Source: Pyrenula massariospora
Lineage: Eukaryota; Ascomycota; Eurotiomycetes; Pyrenulales; Pyrenulaceae
Direction: 5' to 3'
Assembly (NCBI GenBank): GCA_021030905.1
Contig: JAGFMI010000003.1
Coordinates: forward strand, 1,178,001 to 1,242,000
Length of the DNA stretch: 64,000 nucleotides
The notes under the pieces were generated by a model, which was given only the letters and a program-made list of their open reading frames with translations, was not told the DNA's origin and did not search any database. The position numbers were made by a program, and so were the translations under genes. Shown in pieces: positions 32,593 to 43,648 of this stretch; the first letter of the stretch is position 1; every line of letters starts with the position of its first letter.

Positions 32593-34475
32593 ATGCCGTG
32601 AGTATCTTTTGACACCTAGTTGCTTCTCTGCAGAGCTAATTGCACACCTCTTGTTCAGACTCAACATAACCATCGACCGCGCCATATCCGCAGCCGGTTC
32701 CTCTCGCACTAGCCCATCCCTCTCTGACGGTGAAGGCTCGAACGGAACTGGGGTTCCCATTTCCCCACAATCGGCCTCAGGGAGTCAAGAGTATAGCGAC
32801 GGGTCTGAGGCTCCGGAAGGGTGGGCAAATCTCCATTACACAGACGTACCCCAATATCCAGACGAAATCCGACCGTCTGACTCGGCTTCAAGACCGCGAT
32901 CCTCACATAGACATCGACCCCCAGAGCCACGAGCCAATTCCGGCAGTCGACCGTCACGCCGGCATACTGTGCAAGAGAGAGAACCTCTTGCTTATCGACC
33001 ACGAGAAGCACTGCCTGAACCACCGAGAAGCGTGGACCCACCGGAAGAATTTGTCGGCCCATTCCGGCCGGCCGCATCGCAGCGGCATTCATTCTATGGC
33101 CCCGGGTACGCTCATAGCAGCTCTTCAGGCGCATCATATGCTCAGTATCCCTCCTTACCTCCTTCAAGTCAATTGATCTCTCAGGGACACTACCAACCAA
33201 TGCCGTACGCCCCATCTTATCCTCCCCCTCCAACACAGATGGCACCACCACCTCAGCCACACCCGGGTTACTATGGCCATCCACATCCACATGCTACTCC
33301 TCCTCCTCACCTTATCCACTCACCATATGTAGGCTCGCCGTACGGTCACCACGAAGTGATGGCGTATCAAACGAATCCTGGGTATTTTCCCTCTTTTCCA
33401 CATTCGCAATACATGCATCCTGCAATGTTCAATCATCAAGCTCGAATGCATTCACCAACCAGGTCTCAAGTGGAGGAGGACAAGCCGCCCGCGCCCGCCC
33501 CTGCGCCCGCCCCGCCTGTGGATAACAGTGAGGAGATTGTAAAGCGCTTTGAAAAACTATTCCTTGACGAGAGGGCGGCGCGTGAAGCTCGAGAAGCCCA
33601 AAAGGAAGCGGAGATCAAGGCTGCAGCAGAGGCGCAAAAGGCAGCAGAAGAGAGGGCTGCTTCAGATAAGAAGATTGCAGAAGAAGCTGCAGCCACAGCA
33701 ACTGCCGCCGCTACCGCAGATGCCGAGAAGAAAGCCGCCGAAGAGGCTGAGAAGTTCAAAAAAGCTGCCGAGGACGCCGCAGCCGCAGCCGAAGCAGACA
33801 AAGCTGCCGCGGTCGCGGCCGCTATTCCTGCCCCCCCTCCTGAAAAGAAATTACCCATCAAGTTCAAGGATGCCGTCGGTCGCAAATTCAGCTTTCCATT
33901 CCATCTGTGTGCCAAGTGGAAGGTGAGTTTCGGTGGAGGATGCAAACATATCATGAAATACTAATTATTGCTAGGGCATGGAAGAGCTCATACGTCAGGC
34001 CTTTCTTCATGTTGAAGTCATCGGTCCCCATGTCGCCGAAGGGCATTATGACCTTGTGGGTCCCAACGGAGATATTATCCTACCTCAAGTATGGGACACT
34101 GTGATTGAGCCAGATTGGACAATCACGATGCACATGTGGCCCATGCCCGAACCTGAGACGACCAAGGAACCCGACATCCCTCCTGTGAGTGAAGAGGACA
34201 TTCTTATCCTCGATGACGTCCTCAAGCCGAAAGCCGGCGGGGGCAAAGGCAAAGCAGGTGCGAAAAAAATTCCTGTTCCTCCACACGTTCCGAAATTTCG
34301 TGGCAGTCTTCCTCCTCTTGCCCCAGAAGCACCAGAAATTAACGGTGGATCGAAAAAAGCAGGCGCTGGAAAAGCGAAACAGAAACCAAGCGGCTTCGCC
34401 TCCTGGTTCAACGGAAGTCGACCAGCTCCGAAAGTGGTCGTCAAACCGGCCGCGAAAACCAAGGCTAAGAAATAG
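32593..34475 (+). CDS. Pro-rich, coiled-coil protein with fungal ubiquitin-like domain
   Basis: Exons 32593-32597, 32659-33922 and 33975-34475 give 589 residues. The first coding exon is only five bases (ATGCC), chosen because no ATG occurs in the next exon before residue 200 and the GTGAGT donor and TTCAG acceptor are good. Order: Ser/Pro-rich disordered region (about 1-180), Pro/His/Tyr-rich region (180-290), an Ala/Glu/Lys-rich coiled coil (about 305-390), and a ubiquitin-like fold (about 400-490: KFKDAVGRKFSFPF, then GMEELIRQAFLHVEVIG and LPQVWDTVIEPDW), as in the fungal ULD_2-type domain. A basic Lys-rich tail (PAAKTKAKK) ends it. Function is unknown; the ubiquitin-like unit may mediate protein binding. 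Confidence 0.88.
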
Positions 34476-35496
34476 CCTGTCAATGGCACGAATCTCAACA
34501 GAGATGGTTCGCTGAAATAGACCGAAATTTGCAGATGTGGGTAAGATTAGTATTCGTGGAGTCTTATGATCCTGGGCAAGATAAGACGTAAGACGAATAC
34601 TTCTTACAAATTTGTTGAGGCGGTAGCGTTTGAATGCGATTGATGATTAATGACGTGACGGTGACTTCTCTTTCTCATGGGGCATGATTTCTTTGATGAT
34701 ACCCCTGGCTGAAGCAGCATTTTTCTGGAGCTGGAGCAATTTGCAGATGTTTGGCAGTTTCTTGGGAGATATTTTCCTGAGCAATCTCCTCTCCGACGTG
34801 GGGTTCTATTGATCGAATGCACAACATTAGATTGAAAATCAGCCTTGATTTCCAGTGTGACAAGGGTTCTGAGTTACCCGCGAATGCGACAACTACCTTA
34901 CAAATGGGAATTGATCTTTGAGAGACCTCATGCAGCCATTATTCCGAATTGCGGGAGTGGACAACAAGCGGCAGTGTTCAGCATTTTCTTGAGAAGTGAA
35001 TGTATGATATTGTTTATAAATCCAACACAGACGCTACTCTTGAACACTGCATCGCGTTTGTTCAAGCTAGGTGTTTATAGAAATGTACATACCCGCTCCT
35101 TTGCATCGCAGAGACCAGGAGGTTTCAAGACCAGGCAACCCGGGTTACATTGCAATGCATTTACGATGAGAAGTCGATGTAATGACTTACGCGTCGTAAA
35201 ATTCTGAATCTCTGATGGCTTGCCCGATTGTAGCTCTAAGATTTTCGTGAAGTCCTGGCAAGAGATAGGAGTTTACAGCACCTGAGGCGGACTTTAACGT
35301 TACCCAGCTTGCTTACACGACTCAAAATACGCCACGACCCATGCGTAGGGCACTGGCAGTGATGATCCTCCGAAACATCATCGATGTCACCTGAATTAGG
35401 ATTCTAAAATATTTCTCCCTACCGCAAACTCTCATAAATCCGGATGCCTCAGTCCAAGCCCCAGCATTTGCGCAACGAAGAGGATTGGAAGCCGGA
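34476..35496. other. Intergenic, no gene seen
   Basis: Open frames are short, overlapping and without family resemblance. It should contain the 3' end of the ubiquitin-like-domain gene and the promoter of the synaptojanin-type gene. Confidence 0.55.
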
Positions 35497-38400
35497 ATGG
35501 CCGTCCAGGTGCTCGTAAAGGATCACCCACACCGCACCATTATCCTCTCTACAAATGATTATGCCTTGGTCTTTCGGCATGCCCACCAGTCATCAGCGGA
35601 TTCAGACTACTCAAACCAGTACAGTCGCCACAGCAGGCCACCAAAATGCATGGTCGAATTTACGGAAAAGTCTGTCACAGACTTGACTGGGTTTCGTACC
35701 ATCAGCAAGGGCCAAGGGACTCTGGGACTGATTACCCTGAATAATGATGTGTTTCTGTGCGTTATTTCGGGATCTTCGCAGGCCGCTATTGTGCGGCCGG
35801 GGGAGACTGTGCAGAGAATCCATTCTGTGGAGTTTTGTGTGTATTGCTCGCTGCTAGAAGTGTTTGATTTGCTAATTGAAGATTGAAGACTGTCTAAATA
35901 GCCGTGACTATGATCATCTGCATGGCCAGAGCACGAATCCATATCCAGACTCCGTCTTCCAGTCGGACGACATGGATTATGGAGGCGGGTATGACCAAGG
36001 AGACTCGACTGCGGATCACCCTTTTACAGCGCTGCGGAAGCTGCTGAGCAATGGGTTCTTCTATTACAGCGCTGATTTCAACCTGACCTCCCGACTTCAG
36101 GATAGGTTAGTGATTTGACTGGTCATGAAAATACTGTAGCTGATCTCCTCTAGGATAGGCGATAACGCGTCCTTGGACGTTGGCAGCCTGGATGCTGGCT
36201 TGCTATGGAATTCGTATATGATCGAGCCTCTACTCACATTTCGAAGCCGTCTCAATGATCATGAAAGAGAGGCTCTTGACCATTCACGGATGCTAACCTC
36301 TGTCATACGGGGCTTCGTGAGCACAGTGACTGTACCGCCTTCGAGCGCGCCTTTGAGACGAGTGCCGTCGAATTACCCGTCTTCCCTCACTATCATATCT
36401 CGACTCTCCTCCCGAAGAGCGGGAACGAGATTTAATTCTCGGGGCATCGACGATGAGGGAAACGTGGCAAATTTTGTGGAAACAGAAACCGTCTTCTGGC
36501 ATCCCTCCAACGTCTGCTTCTCCTACGTCCAGGTCCGAGGTTCGGTCCCGATCTTCTGGGAATCTTCGTCAAGCCTCATTCCAGGGCAGCAGAAGATCCA
36601 GATCACCCGGTCAGCTGAGGCTACACAACCTGCTTTTGACAAGCATTTCGAGAGGCTAGAATCGACGTATGGTCCAATCCATGTTGTGAATCTCTTGAGC
36701 GACTCGAAACCAGGAGAATTGGAACTTTCAGACAGGTATCAAGACCATATCTCTAGATGCTCGTTGAGTCAGACTTCGGAGAAGGATGTTTCTTCGTCTC
36801 ATCAGATGCTGCGGGAAACGAACTTCGACTTTCATGCTGAGACAAGAGGCGCAGGGGGCTATGAAGGAGCCAGATACATTCGAAGGTATCTGGAAGAGTC
36901 GGCAGATGGATTTGCGTATTTCCTGAGCGTTGAAGTCAATGATTCTGTTGCGGCGGGCAAAGGGAAGCAAACAGTCAGTAGGCCTACAGTGGTCCTACAG
37001 CAAGAGGGTGTGTTCCGAACTAAGTAAGTGGCATGAAAATGTTATGTGCAAAGCTAACATGTTCATCTAGCTGCTTAGACTGCTTAGACCGAACAAATCT
37101 TGTTCAAGGTATGATAAGCCAGATGGCTCTCGAGTCTTTCCTAAGCCATAGAAGCGAGCGGGCTAGTCCGGACTTCTGGACTCGACACTCGGTTCTTTGG
37201 GCTGACAATGGTGATACCTTGTCCAAGATATACGCTGGTATGGAGACGAATGATTTCAAACTCCGCAATTGACTGACTTGGATAGGTACGGGCGCTCTCA
37301 AGTCATCTTTCACCCGACATGGGAAGATGACCTTGGCTGGAGCCATCGCAGATGTGAGGAAAAGTGCAACAAGGCTCTATGTCAACAACTTCGAGGATAA
37401 AGGCCGCCAAAACACCATTGATCTCTTGTTGGGAAGACTCATGAACCAAACTGCTGTTCATCTATACGACCCAATCAATGACTACGTTGTCGCCGAGTTA
37501 GCACGACGAACCAGGGAGTATTCATCAGAAAAGCCTATCCACATATGGGCCGGAACCTTCAACCTGAACGGCAAGAGTCATGGCGTCAATGAGGATCTAT
37601 CTCCTTGGCTATTCGCCCACACTACCAAATCTTCTCCAGAAATAGTAGCCGTCGGTTTTCAAGAAATCGTCGAACTTTCTCCACAACAAATAATGTCTAC
37701 GGACCCGGCTCGCCGCCATACCTGGGAAGAGGCCGTCAAAAGAACGCTCAACGTTAATGCCGAAGACCCATACGTTCTTCTTCGAAGCGGCCAACTTGTT
37801 GGAGCCGCCCTGATGATCTACATTAAAGCTTCTGTTCTATCTTCCGTCAAAAATGTGGAAGGGAGTATCAAGAAGACTGGCCTCTCCGGGATAGCTGGAA
37901 ACAAGGGCGCAGTAGCAATCCGCTTCGAATACGGAAGCACTTCGCTTTGCTTCGTCACTGCGCATCTCGCAGCTGGCTTTGCGAATTATGAAGAACGAAA
38001 CCGTGACTATCGCACTATAAACGAGGGTCTTCATTTCCCCAAAAAGCGGACTATAGAATCACATGAGACCATTATCTGGCTTGGGGACTTCAACTACCGC
38101 ATCGGCCTGTCTGACGACCGGTGTCGCGCACTGATACGACAAGGCGATCTCTCAACGCTCTATGAAAATGACCAGCTGAACATTCAAATGGTCAAAGGCC
38201 TAGCCTTTCCATTCTATTCAGAATCGCGCATCACATTCAATCCAACATACAAGTACGATCTCCACTCTGATGACTACGACACCTCGGAGAAATCTCGCAT
38301 CCCGGCGTGGTGCGACCGCATTCTTCGCAAGGGCACGAACCTGAAACAGATCGAGTACAACACCGCACCTCTCCGATTCTCGGATCATCGCCCAGTATTT

Positions 38401-39579
38401 GCAAGCTTTGAATGCATAATCGCGACCATCGACGAGCCCCTCAAAGACAGACTCAGCACAGAAATCTACGCCGCGCGCCGCAAGGAACTAGCTGCAAACC
38501 CCGGCGCACTGGTAGCTGCAACTCTCTCCTCCGATGATGAAGAAGAAGAGCGCACGGGATACAATTCGATCAAACCAGGTGAACTACCACCCGCGTCCAG
38601 CGATAGACGAAAGTGGTGGTTGGACAACGACATGCCCGCTCGAACAGTCCTGCAGCCTCCACGTGAAGGCATGGTCCCAAATCCACGGAGAGCGGACAAT
38701 CCCTGGACAAAAGGAAGCAGCGAGCCGGAGTGGGTAGACGCGAAGAAAGCGAGGCCAGAAGCACCGCCGCCGAGGAGGGGAGCGGGAGGCACTCAAACAC
38801 CCACAACCGCGACAAAGCGAACATTGGTCGTACCGGAATGGGGCGGACATCAAAATGGAAAGAGAAGCCCTGCTCCCGCTCCACCGCCCGCACGGAAGAG
38901 CACTCCCCAGCTTCCACCCAATAACCTACTCGACAACTCGCCGACCGAGGACGTAGGCCCGTCGCTCCAATCTCCCCTCCAACCATCCACTCCTGCATCC
39001 CCAGACGTAAAACCACCGCCAACATCACGGCAGAGTTCTGCCGCGGCAGTCCTCCAGAAGAAGAAAGCCCCACCCCCGAAACCTAAAAAACCCGCCTCCC
39101 TGACCCCAATCCTACCCTCATCTTCTACCACCCCCTCCCCACCGCTCCCAACCGCGTCACCAAAGCCCGCTGCACCTCCGCCCCGCCGCGGCACCGCATC
39201 GTCGAACACCTCCCTCACCCCCTCCACACACACTAGCACAAATCCCGCTGGAAAGAGAACGCCCTTCCCGCCGCAGAGAAAAGACTCAACCCCCTCCATC
39301 ACATCGAACGCGGATGCGGAGAGTGCGCCCGCGCTGCCGCCGCGGAGGGATTCAAACTCCAACCCCGGTACCCGCGCTGTTAATTCGGCGGCGGGTAAGA
39401 AAGCTCCCCTTCCCCTCCCCGTCCCTCTCCCGCCAGGGGCCAGTGGGAGGACGAGGCTGAGGAAAAGGGGTGGGGATGGCGGGGAAGATGAGGGGGAGCG
39501 GCCGGAATTGCCGGCTAGGAGGGGGACTAGGGAAGAGGATGGGGAGGAGGGGAGGCCGGAGTTGCCGCCTAGACGGTAG
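35497..39579 (+). CDS. Synaptojanin-like phosphatase: Sac1 plus inositol 5-phosphatase domains
   Basis: Five exons (35497-35836, 35889-36105, 36154-37023, 37071-37237, 37286-39579) give 1,295 residues with every join in phase. The Sac1 domain (about 50-520) carries the CX5R catalytic motif NCLDCLDRTN, C477 to R483, rebuilt exactly by the exon 3-4 splice. The 5-phosphatase domain (about 610-905) has WLGDFNYR (796-803), PAWCDRIL (871-878) and SDHRPV (897-902). The last 390 residues are disordered and Pro-rich with repeated PPPRR/LPPRR motifs likely to bind SH3 proteins. The enzyme removes 5-, 4- and 3-phosphates from phosphoinositides during endocytosis, like yeast Inp52/Inp53. All catalytic motifs look intact. 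Confidence 0.97.
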
Positions 39580-39876
39580 GGGGGAGATGGGAGACGGGAG
39601 ACGGAGAGGGGTGGTGGATGGGCGGTGAGGGGGGGGAAAGGAAGGGCTGAGGTTGACGGAGGGTAGGGGGTAGAGCACTGATACTTGCGGTATATGATAA
39701 AAATAGATCGGGTCTTTCTCATGCAAGTCTGCAAGCTTCCATTTTCCGCTCGAATTAATCTACTATCGGGGGAATAAGAGATGTACAGTACAGTAACATA
39801 TTCTTAACCATCACATCCAGCAAAACCACCGCGCCACCGTACATCTGGCTAGTTCTTGAACACAGACACTGCGCCC

Positions 39877-40512
39877 TCACTCACTCCCTCCCTCCCCTCC
39901 CTCCTTCCCATCCCTCAACGCCCTCAAGTCCTCCCCCCGCCCCCCCAAAACAACCCCGACCTCCCCCACAGCACTAAAGAACGCATCCTCCAACCTCCCC
40001 AACCTCTCCAAAATCCTCCCCTCGACCTCCCTCCGCCGCCCCACCAACTCCCTCACCCGCGCGATTTGTTCGATGCGGCGCTCTTTCCTGCCCGGCGAGC
40101 GTTAGCGGGGGAAAGAAAGGCAGGGAGGAGGAAAAGGGGGGAAAACAGGGGGGCGGACGTTTTTTCTTCGAGGGTGGCTAGGAGGGCGTCGATCTGCGTG
40201 TGTGCGGAGGCGGTGAAGGCGGTGTGGGTTGTGGCGAGGGTGTGGCGGGCTGTGAGGTGGGATTGCTTTGTCTGGGTGGATGGTCGTGGGTTGGTTAGTT
40301 GGTCTGGGTGGATTATGGGGGATTGGATGTATAGAGGGGAGGAGGGGGATGGGACGTACAGATTCCTTGGTCTTGGTCTTAGTCTTGCGGGTTCGTTTTG
40401 GCGGGGAGGGGGTGGGCGTGGGAGTTGGGGTTGATGAGCGAGAATACGAAGAGGGGGAGGAGGGAGAGGAGGGGGGAGAGGGGGAGTGGCGACGGGGGCG
40501 TTTGCGGGCCAT
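39877..40512 (-). CDS. Small basic coiled-coil protein of unknown function
   Basis: Three exons (40512-40360, 40265-40159, 40087-39877) give 156 residues. Evidence for the model: a GTACGT donor at exon 1, a GCTAAC branch plus GGCAG acceptor before exon 3, in-phase joins, and a continuous amphipathic helix across both splices (QIDALLATLEEK joined to TKERRIEQIARVREL). The first 50 residues are an Arg/Ser/Pro/Thr-rich basic tail (MARKRPRRHSPSPP) that could be a nuclear localisation signal. The rest is helical, ending in a Gly/Glu-rich tail. Size and layout recall kinetochore or chromatin-associated subunits, but I do not recognise the family. It converges on the synaptojanin gene with 297 bp of G-rich DNA between. 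Confidence 0.6.
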
Positions 40513-40932
40513 TGGGATAGGAGGAAGATTGAAGGGATTCTGTGTGAAGCGTTTGTGGAGAGGTGTGAGAAGGGTCGGCAATGCCGTGTGACGGGGACGG
40601 GGATGGAGAGAGATGGAAAACGTAAAGGCATTTCAAATGAGGACGAAGTGAAGGAGAAGATAAGGGAAGGAGAGCGCGGGAAGAAATGTCACGGCACTGA
40701 CGGCCGTCAGAAGAACATGTTCAAAAACCTTGGCATAAAGCGTGAATCTCCCCCAAGCGCCAATGTGCCATGATGCGACAAGAAGCCCGTCTTGAATATG
40801 AACCTGCTGCCAAAGCCTTGCCTGATCCCAATCCGCTATTTAGACCATCCGTTATATACAACCAGACCCTACGTATCTTCCCCCGTCCCAAAACTCTTAT
40901 ACACGCGTATCCTTAAGCCAGCCCAAAATACT

Positions 40933-42440
40933 TCATTCGATGACCTCCAATTCTCCAACCCTATCCTTGAGAAACGTGTCCTTGTGCGCATCCCATATTC
41001 TTCTCAGTTCCTCCATATATCGCGCATGCACTTCATCCAGGTACCTCTCATCAACCCTTCCATCCTTTCCTCCCTGCTGCACAACCTGTATTGGCCGTCC
41101 AACCACCACATTGACGGCTCTCCGATACGGCATTAGCCCAACGTCATAGTTGAATACTCCTCTTGCATGAAACAGCGGCACTGTAAAGCCCATAAATTTC
41201 TTAACCAGGATTTGAGTCTTGTGGATCCATGGATGCGCTACGCTGTCGACCTGATCGTAGAGATCGTTCTCGCCAAATGCCAGCACCGGCACCAGATCAG
41301 CTCCCATGCGGATAGCAAGTTTGACGAAGCCTTTTCGGGCATTGAGGACGAGGCGCAAGGTGCCTGGTTGGGCGTCAAGAGATTCTCGCGCGCCGCCCAC
41401 GACTATCGTGACGGCTTTGCCCATGCCTGCGTTGTCGATACCGCCTGTGGAAAGCTGGGCTTCGATTGATTCGCGCGAGACGGATATCAAGCCCATGGCA
41501 AGGGCGTAGTCGCGGTAAAAGGGAATGGAGAAATTGGAGTCTAGGGTGCAAAGAGAGTTTGTGATCCCAGGGTATAAGTCAGAGAAACCTACAGCTTCGG
41601 TCGCGAAGGTCGCGAAGGCCCCGTGGCTTATGATGCCGTGCGGGTGGTAGCCGAAGATGTACTTCCGCGTATTAGTGAGTTCGACAGTGCGATGTAGGCG
41701 GATAGGAAAATAGGAGGCGAACAGAGACCAAAGTTTAGAGCCGCGGAAGAGGATTGAACGGCGGGAGTTCGAGCCGTTAGAGGCGGCGTGAGAGTCGAAT
41801 ATAAGGACGAAGACTATGTAAGGGATAACGATAGGCCACGCCAGAGGAATGGCGCAGAACCAGAAAAACATCGATAAGAATAGAGGGATTGACATAGTGT
41901 GCCAGAGGATCATCAGGGTTTGGAGGCGACGGCGTACGGGGACGTTGAGAGGAGCCCAGCGGATACTATATAGGTACGTTAATAAGAATTATACAGATCA
42001 TGACTGAAATTTTGGACGCACGCTGATCTCTCCCATCCAGCTCCAGCACGTCGACCACTGGCTAGCTCCGGACTAGGCTTTTGCCCTTCTCTTTTTCGCC
42101 TGTTCCTTGGCCTCGTAGCTTCATTGTGTTGCAGTGCATTCTGGTATTCTTTCTCGGGTTCGACGCTTGTGAGGTTCTCCCCATTGATACCCTCACGCTT
42201 CTCGTATACCAGCTTCTGCCCATCGACTACCTTAGGTGGTGTTTTCGACGCTGAAGGTTTGTTATTTGCGTGAGATATGCTACCATTGGCACTGCCATTG
42301 CTCTGGTCAAAATTCTCTTTTTCTGGCTCATTCGGTGGTGTTTGAGCGGCGACAGCGGCATAAGACTTAGGCGGAAGGCTGTGTTGGGTTTGTTCCTCTA
42401 AGAATGAGGATTCGGGAGTAGGTAGGCCTATCGCGGCCAT
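40933..42440 (-). CDS. dga1: Diacylglycerol O-acyltransferase, DGAT2 family
   Basis: Exons 42440-42022 and 41965-40933 (56-nt intron) give 483 residues. The DGAT2 core starts at the splice (AIRWAPLNVPVRRRLQTL), followed by two membrane helices (about 160-195), the signature YHPHG (H247-G250), the PGI segment and VVVGGARESLDA. It ends with a conserved NVVVGRPI block. The 140 N-terminal residues are disordered and Ser/Lys/Glu-rich, a fungal extension. The enzyme makes triacylglycerol from diacylglycerol and acyl-CoA at the ER and lipid-droplet surface. An ATG at 42440 is preferred over an upstream TTG in the same frame. It is divergent from the unknown gene starting near 42.8-42.9 kb. Confidence 0.95.
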
Positions 42441-42912
42441 TTTCAGGGAGGCTGGAAAGTGTTTAGTCAATGGTTGACATGGATGTCGAAAGATTGATTT
42501 GAAGGCGATGTGCTTTTGAGAGAGAAGTCAGCAGCTCCGATATGGGAGCCAATAGCGTGAAGAGGTATCGATTATTCTAGGTTGGAATAGAGTGTTGAAA
42601 ACAGGCGCCATATTCATTTCAACTGCAGGTGCTAAAGCCCCAGCCTCACGTTCTGAAGCGGGCCAAAAGTCCTCTGCGGAATTGCATCACTTCCGCTCGA
42701 CAGCGTACGCAATCACGTGATATACCGCGGGGTTCTTATCATTATGACAGACTGGTTAGAGCGCAGATAGTGGACGCTGTTAAAAACGCTGATAAAAAAG
42801 TCTAAAGTAGTACTTTGAGTTCAGACAGCTACCGCTTATAACGACTACGCTTATAGACCGTCGACCTCTTTCGCCTGAGAGTTTCAACCGTATCAAAAGT
42901 CTCGAGAGTCAA

Positions 42913-43503
42913 GTGCAAGACTTTAACAGCCACCACCTTGAAGTCATTGGACAGCTCTTTGTTGATGCAGGAGTGCACGAGGCTTACGGACTGAAAATAC
43001 TTTATCGCCACGTCGATCTGTTGCCTGCTAGCGCTATGGTTCATTCCTCATTGGCGGATGGAAGCGAGAAATGTAGCATGGTTCATCTCAGTACTCTGAA
43101 TGAGAACGAGCTGGAACCATATTCTCTCCTTCTGAACGATCAAATGAAATTCCAACCATTTGAGCATGAATATGCAGGCGGAGACTCATCTTACCAGACC
43201 AGAAAACCTTTGCAAGATGAGTTCCTTGAGCAGCTGCGAAGCTATCTAGTAGGGGAAAACTTACAAGACAAATGTGCTATTTGTCCAATACTACCTACGC
43301 ATCTGTGGGAATTTGAGATGAGTGGGGCACAGGGGATGGTGTACGTTCCTAAGCCGCACGAGATGGATGAATTACATTCAATAAGGCACACTGGATGGGT
43401 ATTTCATGAAGACGATTCAGGTCAGGTAAGAACGCGGCCGGACTACGTATGTGTTGTGGATCGGACTGGCTTTCATCGACGTTTGCCAATCCCAGAGAAG
43501 TGA
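42913..43503 (+). CDS. Conserved-looking protein of unknown function, 5' end unclear
   Basis: The frame is open from just after a TAG near 42809 to the TGA at 43501-43503. The first in-frame GTG is at 42913 and the first in-frame ATG is not reached until about 43036, so the true start may lie in an undetected upstream exon or be lost. About 196-230 residues have ordinary amino-acid composition: a helix (DFNSHHLEVIGQLFVDAGVH), a mid segment with LRSYLVGENLQDKCAICP and a Trp-rich end (HTGWVFHEDD). The H-x4-YG-x-LLYRHVDL-like section suggests a compact domain, but I do not recognise the family. It may be a fungal-specific gene; possible loss of its start codon is noted as a finding. Confidence 0.55.
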   Translation: MQDFNSHHLEVIGQLFVDAGVHEAYGLKILYRHVDLLPASAMVHSSLADGSEKCSMVHLSTLNENELEPYSLLLNDQMKFQPFEHEYAGGDSSYQTRKPLQDEFLEQLRSYLVGENLQDKCAICPILPTHLWEFEMSGAQGMVYVPKPHEMDELHSIRHTGWVFHEDDSGQVRTRPDYVCVVDRTGFHRRLPIPEK

Positions 43504-43648
43504 ACTGAGAGTCTTGTTGTTTCTCAGCCACTCTTGTTGCACATCTCAACCTTCTTATCGCACTTTGCCATGAAGAAATCAAGTTTCTATTTTATCCACA
43601 AATGATCGCAATCTTGAATCATAGACTAAGGCCGTGAAATCTTGTTGC

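Noticed and set aside
33466-33954. 162-codon Ala/Ser-rich minus-strand frame
   Set aside because: Antisense shadow of the Ala/Lys/Glu coiled coil of the ubiquitin-like-domain protein.
38850-39734. 294-codon minus-strand frame
   Set aside because: Antisense of the Pro-rich tail of the synaptojanin-type protein; low-complexity GC-rich DNA keeps it open.
40053-40631. 192-codon minus-strand Pro/Arg-rich frame
   Set aside because: Reads through introns of the coiled-coil gene in the wrong frame; the spliced model is better.
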